Assembly (NCBI RefSeq): GCF_028416575.1 | Contig: NZ_JAMQKB010000015.1 | Location: forward strand, 1-63,323 | From: Terrihalobacillus insolitus | Lineage (GTDB): Bacteria; Bacillota; Bacilli; Bacillales; Amphibacillaceae | Direction: 5' to 3' | Length of the DNA: 63,323 nt | In this document: one piece after another, positions 43,153 to 51,563 of the stretch | Layout of the letters: each line of letters begins with the position of its first letter | Position numbering within the stretch: position 1 is the stretch's first letter | Translations under genes and position numbers: made by a program | The notes under the pieces: generated by a model | Database searches by the model: none | Seen by the model: only the letters and a program-made list of their open reading frames with translations | What the model was told of the DNA's origin: nothing

Positions 43153-44520
43153 ATGGAAAACTTAAATGAAACGGAACGCGAACGCCTGTGGGAGGACATT
43201 CAGAATGCGTTATTGAATGACCGCATTGACGAATTTCGTGCTGATTTCTTAGAAATGCATCCTTATGATCAGGCCAAAATATTTGAAGAGCAAACACCAG
43301 AAATTCGTATGCAAATATATACTTACTTGTCTCCAGAAGAAGTAGCGGACGTAATGGAGCAAATAGATGTTGATCACGTAGAACGCTTTTTTACAGAAAT
43401 GGATCCAAGATTTGCAGCACAAATACTAGGAGAAATGTCTACTGACGATGCGGTAGATATTCTGAATCAATTGAATAAAAATCAAGTAGCTAGCTTTTTA
43501 ACGATAATGAATTCACAAGCATCTAACGAGATAAAAGAATTACTGCATTATGAAGAAAAAACAGCTGGTAGTATTATGACCACAGAATTTGTGGTCATCC
43601 ACGAAAAACAAACGATTAGACAAGCTTTGCAACACTTAAAGATGGAAGCGCCTGAAGCCGAAACAATTTACTATACCTATGTCGCTGATGACGATAAGCG
43701 TTTAGTGGGAGTTATTTCCTTACGTGACTTAATCATTGCTGAAGCTGATTGGCTGATTGAAGATGTGATGAGCGACCGTGTTGTATCCGTAGTGGTCGGA
43801 GAGGATCAGGAAGAGGTAGCCAAAATGATGCGTGATTATGACTTTCTTGCCTTACCAGTTGTTGACTTTCAAAACCACTTACTGGGAATTATTACTGTAG
43901 ATGATATAATGGATGTCATGCAAGAGGAAGCAAGTGAAGACTATTCAAAGTTTGCAGCGGTGTCCGATTTGGATCACACGGATGAAAGTGCTTTTTCCTC
44001 AGCAAAAAAACGCCTTCCATGGCTTATTATACTATTGTTTATGGGCATGTTTACCGCAAGTTTGATTGGTAGCTTTGAAGCAGCATTGAATCAATATGCA
44101 ATTTTAGCTATTTTTATTCCATTAATTGCAGGGATGGCAGGGAATACTGGGACTCAAGCCTTGGCTGTTGCGGTTCGTGGAATAGCAACAGGTGATATTG
44201 AAAAACAAGGTAAAGCAACGCTTATTCTACGAGAAGCGGTTACTGGACTAATAACAGGAACATGTTGTGGCATCCTGATCACGGCGATCGTTTATTTGTG
44301 GAAGGGTAATATTTACCTTGGTATTTTAGTCGGAATTTCTATTATGGTTACATTAATTGTTGCTACAATTGCAGGTGCCCTTATTCCCATTATAATGGAT
44401 CGTTTAAAGATAGACCCTGCTGTTGCGTCCGGCCCTTTTATTTCAACGATCAATGACATTATCTCCATATTAATATATTTTGGGTTGGCAACTGCATTTA
44501 TGAATTTACTGTTAGGTTAA
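43153..44520 (+). CDS. mgtE: Magnesium transporter MgtE
   Basis: 455 residues: an N-terminal helical MgtE_N domain (ETERERLWEDIQNALLNDRI; EIRMQIYTYLSPEEVADVME), two CBS domains (EKTAGSIMTTEFV; IEDVMSDRVVSV) and five C-terminal membrane helices (FIPLIAGMAGNTGTQALAV holds the pore signature). The cytosolic domains sense Mg2+ and gate the channel. GGAGGCGGAAG precedes ATG. Monocistronic from its own promoter. Confidence 0.94.
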   Translation: MENLNETERERLWEDIQNALLNDRIDEFRADFLEMHPYDQAKIFEEQTPEIRMQIYTYLSPEEVADVMEQIDVDHVERFFTEMDPRFAAQILGEMSTDDAVDILNQLNKNQVASFLTIMNSQASNEIKELLHYEEKTAGSIMTTEFVVIHEKQTIRQALQHLKMEAPEAETIYYTYVADDDKRLVGVISLRDLIIAEADWLIEDVMSDRVVSVVVGEDQEEVAKMMRDYDFLALPVVDFQNHLLGIITVDDIMDVMQEEASEDYSKFAAVSDLDHTDESAFSSAKKRLPWLIILLFMGMFTASLIGSFEAALNQYAILAIFIPLIAGMAGNTGTQALAVAVRGIATGDIEKQGKATLILREAVTGLITGTCCGILITAIVYLWKGNIYLGILVGISIMVTLIVATIAGALIPIIMDRLKIDPAVASGPFISTINDIISILIYFGLATAFMNLLLG

Positions 44521-44521
44521 A

Positions 44522-44710
44522 GAAGTCAACAAATGATAATTTGGTTACCTAACGAAAGCGATGATGCCGGCGCTTATAAAAAAGTAGGATCAAGGTAACG
44601 ACGTATTAAATGCATACGTTCGTTACTCAAAACTATGTCGCCTCGACCTGCTTGCGACGCACAGGACGTGGCGACATTAGTCGACCTTCTAATTTGCCTG
44701 CTTTTTGAAC
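44522..44710 (+). repeat. Diverged copy of the ~205-bp GTTCAAAAAGTC element
   Basis: Begins AGAAGTCAACAAATGATAAT and ends CTTCTAATTTGCCTGCTTTT, then TGAAC, matching the ends of the element at 46901-47105 while the middle has drifted (CGCCTCGACCTGCTTGCGAC is recognisable). Confidence 0.65.
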
Positions 44711-44725
44711 ACACGCTTAAAATAA

Positions 44726-44769
44726 TTGTTTTTTTGTTCACGATTCGCTAAAATAGTAGTAGGTACTAA
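44726..44769 (+). promoter_or_regulatory. fabI promoter with FapR operator
   Basis: TTGTTT (44726-44731), 17-base spacer, TAAAAT (44749-44754). Overlapping the -10 and start is ATAGTAGTAGGTACTAA (44753-44769), whose reverse complement TTAGTACCTACTACTAT matches the FapR consensus TTAGTACCTAnTACTAA except at the last base. FapR represses fatty-acid genes until malonyl-CoA rises. Confidence 0.82.
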
Positions 44770-44807
44770 TAACAAGCAATAGTTAAACCTCAAGGAGGGT
44801 TATAAAA

Positions 44808-45584
44808 TTGAATTTATCTTTAGAAGGACGTACATATGTTGTAATGGGAGTTGCGAATAAACGGAGTATCGCTTGGGGGATTTCTCAAGCTCTGCATGAC
44901 GCTGGTGCTCGATTGATTTTCACCTATGCATCCGAACGATTTGAAAAGCCTGTTAAAGATCTTGCAACAACACTTGATAGACAAGATTCTTTATTTTATG
45001 AATGTGATGTAACAGATGACGCCGCAATTAATGCGACGTTTGACCAAATTCAACAAGATGTAGGAACGATACATGGACTAGCACACTGCATTGCTTTTGC
45101 AAAGCGTGAGGAATTAAATGGTGAATTCGTGAATACGAGCAGAGACGGCTTCTTGTTATCTCAAAATATTAGCGCTTATTCGTTGGTTGCTGTAGCGCGG
45201 GCTGCACAGCCATTGATGACAGAAGGTGGAGGTATCGTTACATTAACATACCTTGGTGGAGAACGTGTTGTACAAAACTACAACGTGATGGGTGTTGCAA
45301 AAGCAAGCCTTGATGCAAGTATGCGTTATCTTGCAAACGACCTCGGAAAGCACGGAATCCGCGTGAATGCGATATCTGCAGGCCCAATTCGTACCGTATC
45401 TGCAAAAGGAGTTGGTGACTTTAACACGATTCTAAAAAAGATCGAAGAAGAGTCTCCGTTACGAAAAACCGTTTCACAAGAGGAAGTTGGCGATACAGCT
45501 TATTACTTGTTAAGTGATCTTTCTCGTGCCGTAACAGGTGAAATCATCCACGTTGACTCAGGCTACAACATCCTAGGACTTTAA
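44808..45584 (+). CDS. fabI: Enoyl-[acyl-carrier-protein] reductase FabI
   Basis: NADH/NADPH-dependent last step of fatty-acid elongation. 258 residues, an SDR with the FabI-specific glycine motif VVMGVANKRSIAWGISQAL and active-site Tyr-x6-Lys in YNVMGVAKASLDASMRYLA (Tyr and Lys seven apart); RVNAISAGPIRTVSAKGV is also characteristic. TTG start after AAGGAGGG. A FapR operator sits in its promoter. In B. subtilis it is likewise followed by cotO and cotZ. Confidence 0.95.
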   Translation: MNLSLEGRTYVVMGVANKRSIAWGISQALHDAGARLIFTYASERFEKPVKDLATTLDRQDSLFYECDVTDDAAINATFDQIQQDVGTIHGLAHCIAFAKREELNGEFVNTSRDGFLLSQNISAYSLVAVARAAQPLMTEGGGIVTLTYLGGERVVQNYNVMGVAKASLDASMRYLANDLGKHGIRVNAISAGPIRTVSAKGVGDFNTILKKIEEESPLRKTVSQEEVGDTAYYLLSDLSRAVTGEIIHVDSGYNILGL

Positions 45585-45597
45585 TAATGCAAAAAAA

Positions 45598-45627
45598 GCA
45601 CTCCAGTCTTTTCTGGGTGCTTTTTTT
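45598..45627 (+). terminator. Rho-independent terminator of fabI
   Basis: GCACTCCAG (45598-45606) pairs with CTGGGTGC (45613-45620), then seven T. Confidence 0.92.
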
Positions 45628-45686
45628 ATCGTTTAGTTTAGGAAATTAAAATTATTTGCATATAAATCGTGGGTAATGGCGGGTTT

Positions 45687-46143
45687 AGCGGACTGAGAGG
45701 CCGTTATTTGGCAAAAATCCATGGTTATGATGTGTTTCGCGGACTGAGAGGCCGTTAATTGCCAAAAAGCCAGCCAAAAACAGTCCATTTAGAGCAAATA
45801 ACGGCCTGTGAGTCCGTTAAACCATAGAAATCAGGCTTTTTTCTGAAAATAGCGTCCTGTGAGTCCGCCTAGGATTTTTAGCGGACTGAGAGGCCGTTAT
45901 TTGGCAAAAATCCATGGTTTGGGCGAGTTTCGCGGACTGAGAGGCCGTTAATTGCCAAAAAGCCAGCCAAAAACAGCCCATTTAGAGCAAATAACGGCCT
46001 GTGAGTCCGTTAAACCATAGAAATCAGGCTTTTTTCTGAAAATAGCGTCCTGTGAGTCCGTTAAACCATAGAAATTAGGCTTTTTTCTGAAAATAAGGGC
46101 CTGTGAGTCCGCACAGAATTTTTAGCGGACTGAGAGGCCGTTA
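45687..46143. repeat. Palindromic repeat array 1 (GCGGACTGAGAGGCCGTTA family)
   Basis: About nine modules of roughly 48-50 bases, alternating forms AGCGGACTGAGAGGCCGTTA and its partner TAACGGCCTGTGAGTCCG, joined by spacers with conserved TTGCCAAAAAGCC and AGGCTTTTTTCTGAAAAT. A higher-order unit repeats with a period of about 193 bases (45687 and 45880). Fills the gap between fabI and cotO; no gene inside. Confidence 0.9.
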
Positions 46144-46169
46144 ATAATATGATGGGGTTATTAGTGGGC

Positions 46170-46196
46170 ACATAACTTTTTATCATTCATATACTG
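46170..46196 (+). promoter_or_regulatory. SigK-type promoter of cotO
   Basis: ACA (46170-46172), 15-base spacer, CATATACTG (46188-46196), near the mother-cell SigK pattern ACA-N15/16-CATANNNTA. Confidence 0.6.
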
Positions 46197-46234
46197 TCTT
46201 TGAAGAGTTTTGAACAAAGGGGAGACATCGATTT

Positions 46235-46882
46235 ATGAGGAAAAGGAAAAAGATGGAGCGTGGGCCGATGTTATACATCACTCAACCAGATCTGCAATCA
46301 CCAAAAGCAAGAATGCAATATGACTATCGGACACCAAAACAGAAAAAAAAACAAGCGTCCGCTATAGAGAATGAAAAAAGAAGGCGTTCAGCGAAACAAC
46401 AAAAGTCGAAAAAAAATAATGAGGCAAATGAGCCTGTTTCAAATAAACAGAATGAAACGGCTGAAAATGTTGATGTTCAACAATTGGATGATGAAGTCAC
46501 AGAAGATCAGATGACACATTCAGAAACCGAAAATCAACATTCAGAAACAGGAAATCAAGATTCAGAAACCAAAAACCACCATACAGAAAAACTGTCTGAT
46601 GAAGGATCAGGATTGGAGACAGGGGAAGAAGTAAAACAAAAAGCACAGAATAAACGTCGCCCTTTTAATAATATGACAGTAGAAGAAAAAGTCCATTATT
46701 TTTTAAAAATACCACCACAATTACCAAAAATGAAATGTGAAGTGATTACGAATAACAAATCCTATCGCGGTGTTGTGACAGATTATCAGGACGGGCTTGT
46801 CCACATGCGTACATTCCGTAGTCCGTTTAAAGTAGATGTTCCAATTGATGACATAGAAAACATTCGGATAATCGGCTTTTAA
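46235..46882 (+). CDS. cotO: Spore coat protein CotO-like
   Basis: 215 residues. The N-terminus GPMLYITQPDLQSP and the C-terminal block YFLKIPPQLPKMKCEVITNN ... VPIDDIENIRIIGF match the CotO family; the centre is a long Lys/Glu/Gln-rich, low-complexity segment with imperfect SETxNQHSET repeats. CotO guides assembly of the outer coat and crust. GGGGAG precedes ATG; a SigK-type promoter is upstream. Position after fabI and before cotZ matches B. subtilis. Confidence 0.82.
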   Translation: MRKRKKMERGPMLYITQPDLQSPKARMQYDYRTPKQKKKQASAIENEKRRRSAKQQKSKKNNEANEPVSNKQNETAENVDVQQLDDEVTEDQMTHSETENQHSETGNQDSETKNHHTEKLSDEGSGLETGEEVKQKAQNKRRPFNNMTVEEKVHYFLKIPPQLPKMKCEVITNNKSYRGVVTDYQDGLVHMRTFRSPFKVDVPIDDIENIRIIGF

Positions 46883-46900
46883 TTTTTATTTTAAGAAGAT

Positions 46901-47105
46901 GTTCAAAAAGTCACCAAATGATAAGCTACGCATCTCGGGCCCACACGATGTGGGTCATGCAGGCGTTGCCACGACGTGGCGGTCTTAGCCTGTATTCCTT
47001 AAATGGCTCGTTCTTCCGGTCCTCATGTAGGGAAAGTCTACACTGCGGTCCTCAGAAGCATCTCCGCATCGACCTGCTTGCTTCTAATTTGCCGACTTTT
47101 TGAAC
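46901..47105 (+). mobile_element. 205-bp MITE-like element, copy 1
   Basis: Twelve-base exact terminal inverted repeats GTTCAAAAAGTC (46901-46912) and GACTTTTTGAAC (47094-47105). The inside has a GGGCCCACACGATGTGGGTC hairpin and no true gene; a 61-codon open frame through it is conserved in the other copy only because the DNA is repeated. Near-identical, inverted copy at 52400-52606. Confidence 0.85.
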
Positions 47106-47125
47106 ACACACTTTAGCCCAAAAAA

Positions 47126-47162
47126 ATGGGGGGCAGACCTCATTAGAGATCTTGCCCCCCAT
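47126..47162 (-). terminator. Terminator of cotZ
   Basis: ATGGGGGGCA (47126-47135) with TGCCCCCCAT (47153-47162); on the minus strand the stem runs into TTTTTT. Confidence 0.9.
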
Positions 47163-47183
47163 TCAGCAATATTTAACGTAGAA

Positions 47184-47654
47184 TTACAATGCACTAATTG
47201 CTGGTAGGCAAGTGATGTGGCAGAAGCAATTTACATTAACAGTGATACAAATACCAGTTGCTTCAAGGTTATCTGTACTTTGATCTGCTGGAGAATCAGG
47301 GTTATCATTGTTGTCGTTAGGATCACGAAGCAATTCTAGCACTGTACAGCAGTTATCATCGACAGACTTCACTCGGAAGAAGAAGCTTCCAACAACATTT
47401 CCAAATGAACCGAGATCTCCAGTTGTTCCTGTTGGTGCTCCAAAGCCTTTAAATGGCTCACAGTCACAGTAAAGGATTACTGGTACGGTATCTAAGTCAT
47501 TGGCTGCAGGCAACGTGCCACCCAATAAATCATTAATAGATTGTTCACAGCTAGTTGTACATTCATTTGTAACAACATCAGATTGGGCATCTGCAATTTG
47601 TCTTAAGATGTCGCAAACACAGTTCCCAGTTTCAAAATGACTTCCACAGGCCAT
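47184..47654 (-). CDS. cotZ: Spore coat/crust protein CotZ/CotY-like
   Basis: 156 residues, Cys-rich (12 or so): GSHFETGNCVCDILRQIADA, CTTSCEQSINDLLGG, VILYCDCEPFKGFGAP, VDDNCCTVLELLRDP and the end CITVNVNCFCHITCLPAISA are the CotY/CotZ pattern. These proteins cross-link by disulphides into the spore crust lattice. An insert DPNDNNDNPDSPADQSTDN is acidic and low-complexity. ATG follows AAAGGGGACAG; SigK-type promoter upstream. Confidence 0.9.
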   Translation of the reverse strand: MACGSHFETGNCVCDILRQIADAQSDVVTNECTTSCEQSINDLLGGTLPAANDLDTVPVILYCDCEPFKGFGAPTGTTGDLGSFGNVVGSFFFRVKSVDDNCCTVLELLRDPNDNNDNPDSPADQSTDNLEATGICITVNVNCFCHITCLPAISAL

Positions 47655-47702
47655 TTATATCTGTCCCCTTTCTAAATTCTTATTTTGACGTATTGTCCCT
47701 AA

Positions 47703-47729
47703 TAGAATATGACTGCTACGAGGTAATGT
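47703..47729 (-). promoter_or_regulatory. SigK-type promoter of cotZ
   Basis: Minus strand: ACA (47729-47727), 15-base spacer, CATATTCTA (47711-47703), an exact CATANNNTA. Confidence 0.6.
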
Positions 47730-47802
47730 GTAGGCATCTATCTTTTCTTTAAAAAAAGAAGCGCAAATTAATTTAATCGTTGAGAAACGGGCGTATGTCC
47801 AT

Positions 47803-47830
47803 ACCCTTTCGTTAGTAGGTTCATAGACTA
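47803..47830 (+). promoter_or_regulatory. SigK-type promoter of the small gene at 47874
   Basis: ACC (47803-47805), 16-base spacer, CATAGACTA (47822-47830), an exact CATANNNTA. Confidence 0.55.
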
Positions 47831-47873
47831 ATATCGATCAAGTTTTATATATGCCAAAGGAGTGAAAGTGAGT

Positions 47874-48056
47874 ATGTCTGAAAAGAAGAAAAAGGTTATT
47901 CATGTGAAGGACTTAGTGATAAAAGCAGATCATGTTCGGATCGAGCCACCACGTCCGCTTCGTCCATTAGGTCCGTACGGAAGGCCTGGCAGAGAGCCGC
48001 TTAGCGAAGAGGAATCATCAGAAGAAATTGGGGAAGAAAGCCCTGATGAGGTATAA
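47874..48056 (+). CDS. Small protein, probably spore-associated
   Basis: 60 residues: basic start MSEKKKKVIHVKDLVIKADH, a Pro/Arg/Gly-rich middle (RIEPPRPLRPLGPYGRPGRE) and an acidic tail (SEEESSEEIGEESPDEV). No family recognised. An AAAGGAGTG site lies 11 bases before ATG 47874; in-frame GTG codons at 47862 and 47868 are alternatives. The SigK-type promoter and divergent cotZ suggest a mother-cell, coat-related role. Confidence 0.6.
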   Translation: MSEKKKKVIHVKDLVIKADHVRIEPPRPLRPLGPYGRPGREPLSEEESSEEIGEESPDEV

Positions 48057-48147
48057 TACGTTATGAAAAAATAGGTAGCAAGTATTTGCTGCCTATTTTT
48101 TCAAGCATTCATGAATTCTAGGTTTAAATAGGAAGGCAGAGTGATCG

Positions 48148-48363
48148 ATGAGTAAAAATAAACCAGGTGATCCCAGGTGGATGAAACACATCAAGGCCAT
48201 TGAAAAACATTTAGCAAAAAATGAAAAATGGTTCCAATCACCAGAACAAAAGAAGCAGAACTTTGAAAAAGAAATGAATGATTGGAACAAAAACTTTGAA
48301 CAAGGAATACAAGATATGGAGCAATCTTTTAAAAATTTTGAAAAAAAGATGGATGAGGATTAA
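48148..48363 (+). CDS. Small helical protein of unknown function
   Basis: 71 residues, highly charged and probably one or two long helices (EKWFQSPEQKKQNFEKEMND; EQGIQDMEQSFKNFEKKMDE). AGGAAGGCAGAG precedes the ATG. No membrane segment or recognised domain. Lies between two other small unrecognised genes near the coat cluster. Confidence 0.6.
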   Translation: MSKNKPGDPRWMKHIKAIEKHLAKNEKWFQSPEQKKQNFEKEMNDWNKNFEQGIQDMEQSFKNFEKKMDED

Positions 48364-48435
48364 AATATGTGCATAATTTTCCCCGTTTCGGGTATAGTTA
48401 GGTAAATAGTTCATTATGTTCTAGGGGGAATGCTA

Positions 48436-48708
48436 ATGGGGTACATCCTTCCGACTCAAGAATATGGATATAAAGATTACCACGAACGGCTTACCATAAA
48501 AGAAAAGGGTCCTTTTTATGTGGATGAGATCCAGAAATTGCGGCACAATCCACAAAAAAAAGAACGGCTTTCGAATCGACAAGATCCCAACATCCCACCA
48601 ATGAAACAAACCCTTTATGCACCACAAGAAATACATGCAAGTCAGGCAAGAGAAAAAATATATGCAGATTTAACAGGAAAAGGCAGGTACTTTAGCGAAA
48701 CAATATAA
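48436..48708 (+). CDS. Small conserved-looking protein of unknown function
   Basis: 90 residues beginning MGYILPTQEYGYKDYHERLT, basic and Gln/Tyr-rich, no membrane segment. AGGGGG ends seven bases before ATG 48436, preferred over ATG 48430. It ends 22 bases before the MBL-fold gene and may be co-transcribed with it. I do not recognise a characterised family. Confidence 0.6.
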   Translation: MGYILPTQEYGYKDYHERLTIKEKGPFYVDEIQKLRHNPQKKERLSNRQDPNIPPMKQTLYAPQEIHASQAREKIYADLTGKGRYFSETI

Positions 48709-48730
48709 AAAAATCTAAGGAGTAGAGAAT

Positions 48731-49630
48731 ATGGAATTTCGCAAATTAACGAGTACCTGTTATTATTTTGACGGCCCTGTCAACATTGGGTACATTCACC
48801 ATGGAGAAGAAGGAATGTTAGTCGATGCTGGTATCGATGCATCCACCATGAAAAAGGTGCTAAAGGTTTTAGAAAAAAAGGCATTTCCAATAACCCATCT
48901 TTTTATTACACATGCACATGCCGACCATTACGGCGGGGCCGACCATTTACATCAGAAATATTCTGTACATACGATTGCTCCCGTTTTAGAGGAAGCCATA
49001 TTGCGCAATCCAATGCTTGAACCATTATACCTATTTGGAGGCAATGATCCTCTACCGGAACTTCGCAACAAATTTCTGGAAGGAAAATCGATCACAATCG
49101 ATCAAACAATTAAGGAAGGAAGCACTCAAATCGGGAGCTTTGCTTTCACAGCTCACCATCTCCCAGGCCACAGTTATTATCAGCTTGGTATCGTAGTCGA
49201 TGATATTTTATTTGCTGGAGACAGTTATTTTGCTGCGGATCAATTGAAGAAACACAAAATCCCATTCATTACGGATGCATTTCAAACGTTAGGAAGTCTG
49301 GAGAAAATAAAAAAAATAAACTGCAAAGGTGCTTTTCCAGGCCACGGAACGTTTGAAGAGGAATTCTGTGTGACAGTAGATAAAAACATACATTACCATC
49401 AAGCATTATTGGACTGGCTGGAACAAAAAATTGGAGAACAACAAAAGGGAATCACACACGAGACAATTGTATCTGAAATGTGCCAGCATTTTGGCGTGGA
49501 TACACCTAAACTCTCCCAATGGCTCTTAATTCGTACAGCAATTACTGGATATCTGATTGGTTTAATCAAACAGGATAAGATCAGCTATTCTATTGAAATG
49601 GGTCGTTGGCTATTTCGTCCATCCTCATAA
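48731..49630 (+). CDS. MBL-fold metallo-hydrolase
   Basis: 299 residues of the metallo-beta-lactamase superfamily. Metal motif THAHADHYGGADHLH near residue 58, then HHLPGHSYYQLGIVV, VDDILFAGDSYF and AFPGHGTFEE supply remaining His/Asp ligands; a C-terminal winged helical part (SEMCQHFGVDTPKLSQWLLI) resembles the beta-lactamase-like B2/LACTB2 type. Substrate unknown; such enzymes include thioesterases and glyoxalase II-like hydrolases. AAGGAG precedes ATG. Confidence 0.85.
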   Translation: MEFRKLTSTCYYFDGPVNIGYIHHGEEGMLVDAGIDASTMKKVLKVLEKKAFPITHLFITHAHADHYGGADHLHQKYSVHTIAPVLEEAILRNPMLEPLYLFGGNDPLPELRNKFLEGKSITIDQTIKEGSTQIGSFAFTAHHLPGHSYYQLGIVVDDILFAGDSYFAADQLKKHKIPFITDAFQTLGSLEKIKKINCKGAFPGHGTFEEEFCVTVDKNIHYHQALLDWLEQKIGEQQKGITHETIVSEMCQHFGVDTPKLSQWLLIRTAITGYLIGLIKQDKISYSIEMGRWLFRPSS

Positions 49631-49646
49631 AGTAGTTCCGACCCGA

Positions 49647-49687
49647 AAGGAGAACCTAGTATGTTAAAACATACAGTGGTTCTCCTT
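49647..49687. terminator. Bidirectional terminator
   Basis: AAGGAGAACC (49647-49656) pairs with GGTTCTCCTT (49678-49687), with an inner GTATGTT/AACATAC stem, between convergent genes. Confidence 0.85.
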
Positions 49688-50333
49688 CTTTCCATTCAGC
49701 ATATAGGACATCTTTAACTGCTTCTATACTCTGTGCTTGAAGCTGTTGGTGTAGCCATGCTTCATCGCGTTTTGCTTCCTTCAAGTTATCTTTTACCAAT
49801 TCACCGTCCAATATTAAAGCAAGTGGCATTGACACAACCTCTTGTGGTAATTGAAAGTCCTTTCGTGTCGGTGCTTGTTCCAGTGATTTTTTTAAAATTG
49901 ATATTGTTCCATCTGTTTCTAAAACGGCATACTCCACTTCTTTTATTGAGAAAGCTCCTTTGGATCGTAACAAATGTTGCAGCTCATTTAGATCAAGTTT
50001 CGCTTTTTTCATTTCATTATACTTAATCTTTCCTTTATGAATAACGATCGAAGGAATACCTTCCAATAGGGAGCGGGAACGCTTGAATTTTTGTGTTATA
50101 ACTTCTGATAGGTATAGCAGACCTCCCCATAAAAATATCGCCAGTGCCATTTCGTAAAGGCCATATTGATCATCAAACAAGGCATTCCCTACTAATTCAC
50201 CCATAATCAAAGCCGAAATAAAATCAAACGCGGTGAGTTGAGAAATTTGCGTTTTTCCAAGTACTTTTGTAATAGCAAATAATGCAACAAAGCCAAATAA
50301 GGTTTCCGTAATAATAAGTCCAGTGTTACCCAT
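49656..50333 (-). CDS. DUF421 (YetF-like) membrane protein
   Basis: 225 residues: three N-terminal membrane helices (NTGLIITETLFGFVALFAIT; SALIMGELVGNALF; ALAIFLWGGLLYLSEVI) and the cytosolic DUF421 domain (GIPSIVIHKGKIKYNEMKKA; LRSKGAFSIKEVEYAVLETD). YetF-family proteins occur in spore-formers, some in spore membranes. GGAGG lies nine bases before ATG 50333; the ATG at 50342 directly abuts it. Confidence 0.83.
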   Translation of the reverse strand: MGNTGLIITETLFGFVALFAITKVLGKTQISQLTAFDFISALIMGELVGNALFDDQYGLYEMALAIFLWGGLLYLSEVITQKFKRSRSLLEGIPSIVIHKGKIKYNEMKKAKLDLNELQHLLRSKGAFSIKEVEYAVLETDGTISILKKSLEQAPTRKDFQLPQEVVSMPLALILDGELVKDNLKEAKRDEAWLHQQLQAQSIEAVKDVLYAEWKEGEPLYVLTY

Positions 50334-50402
50334 TTCGGTCATCCTCCTATTTAAACTACACTAAAATAGGATAGACAAGCTGAGTTGATTTCATACAACA
50401 AA

Positions 50403-50446
50403 AACCTAACATTGACCTGTTTTAACAGATGGTCAATGTTAGGTTG
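50403..50446 (-). terminator. Terminator of the yjcHGF genes
   Basis: AACCTAACATTGACC-type 16-base arms (50403-50418 and 50431-50446) form a long stem; on the minus strand it ends in TTTTTG. Confidence 0.88.
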
Positions 50447-50461
50447 GTATAAAAAACTATG

Positions 50462-50884
50462 TTAAAGTTCCTTAATCATGGTAACATGCGGAATTCCTGC
50501 GTCTAAAAATTCGTCTGAAATCGTACGATAACCAAGCGCCTTATAAAATTCTTCTGCATGTGTTTGGGCATTTAGTTTTGCTTTTTTGTATCCTTTATTC
50601 TTTATGCTTTGTTCCATTTCATTTATGATTTGCTTCCCAAATGTACGTCCGCGAAAAGGCTGAAGAACACAAATACGCTCAAGTTTTCCGTAGTCATCCA
50701 TAAAGCGTAGTCGACTTGCAGCAATAGGTTCGTCATTTTCATAGCCAATAAAGTGGGTGGAAGCCTTTTCGTGTTCGTCCATTTCGATGGCTGGGTCAAC
50801 GTTCTGTTCTTCAACAAACACGATCGTTCTTACAGTGTATGCTTGGTCTAATTCTGCTTCGGTTTCTACAATCTTCACTTCCAC
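50462..50884 (-). CDS. yjcF: GNAT-family N-acetyltransferase (YjcF-like)
   Basis: 140 residues, same length as B. subtilis YjcF. GNAT core: TVRTIVFVEEQNVDPAIEMD, AASRLRFMDDYGKLERICVL and the acetyl-CoA loop RGRTFGKQI; KLNAQTHAEEFYKALGYRTI and FLDAGIPHVTM are also typical. GTG at 50884 is preferred over GTG 50896, which abuts its ribosome site and overlaps the yjcG stop. Substrate unknown. Confidence 0.85.
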   Translation of the reverse strand: MEVKIVETEAELDQAYTVRTIVFVEEQNVDPAIEMDEHEKASTHFIGYENDEPIAASRLRFMDDYGKLERICVLQPFRGRTFGKQIINEMEQSIKNKGYKKAKLNAQTHAEEFYKALGYRTISDEFLDAGIPHVTMIKEL

Positions 50885-50892
50885 GATCGTTC

Positions 50893-51408
50893 TCACTCCT
50901 TCCCAAATCGGAACGTTTCATATACGGTCCAAGAACCATTTTCTAGCTGATAAAGTAGTTGGAATCGATCAACCGTTTCCTCCATATTGAAGTCTCTCAT
51001 TTTCAAGCTTCCAAATACATCGGAATATTCATCATCGGACAGCTTTTGTGCAATCGTGATATGTGGGATGTACGCATAGGTTTGCGTATCTGGAATCTTA
51101 GAACCCTGGTGGAGTCTTTTATTTAAGTGCATCAATTCTTCAACAGGTTCCACTTTTAAGTAGATGGTATTCGTTACAGGAGAAAAAGAGCTCACTTTAT
51201 GAATGCTAAGTGGGAATGGGTTCGTTTGATTCGCAATTTGTCTCAGTTCTGTAACGATCTCATGAATGGAATCATCATCTGCCTGAAAAGATTCCTTTAA
51301 GGTGATGTGTGGTGGTATTAGAGCATAATGTGGATCGTAACGCTTTCGATAAGAATTAGCCTCGTCTTGAATTTTTTTTGACGGAAAAATAGCAATGCCA
51401 TATTTCAT
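50893..51408 (-). CDS. yjcG: YjcG-like 2H phosphoesterase (2'-5' RNA ligase superfamily)
   Basis: 171 residues with the two HxTx motifs of the LigT/2H superfamily: PPHITLKESF near residue 35 and YIPHITIAQKL near 117. Such enzymes hydrolyse or form 2'-5' or cyclic phosphodiester bonds; the natural substrate of YjcG is unknown. GGAGGG precedes ATG. Order yjcH-yjcG-yjcF is kept from B. subtilis. Confidence 0.92.
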   Translation of the reverse strand: MKYGIAIFPSKKIQDEANSYRKRYDPHYALIPPHITLKESFQADDDSIHEIVTELRQIANQTNPFPLSIHKVSSFSPVTNTIYLKVEPVEELMHLNKRLHQGSKIPDTQTYAYIPHITIAQKLSDDEYSDVFGSLKMRDFNMEETVDRFQLLYQLENGSWTVYETFRFGKE

Positions 51409-51563
51409 TGGAAATCCCTCCTAAAATCTGAATGTAGTGCGTTTATAAGTGTAGTTCATAATCAATTTGCTCGTTGCCCGCATTGATACACTCATCCCAT
51501 GTTTTTTCATGAAGCTTTTTATTTATTATAGCAAATGGTTACAAAATACGTAATAGCGAATCC

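Noticed and set aside
46918..47103. 61-codon frame with a matching one in the 52.4 kb element
   Set aside because: Both are translations of the same MITE-like DNA; one is frameshifted relative to the other near its start and neither has a ribosome site.
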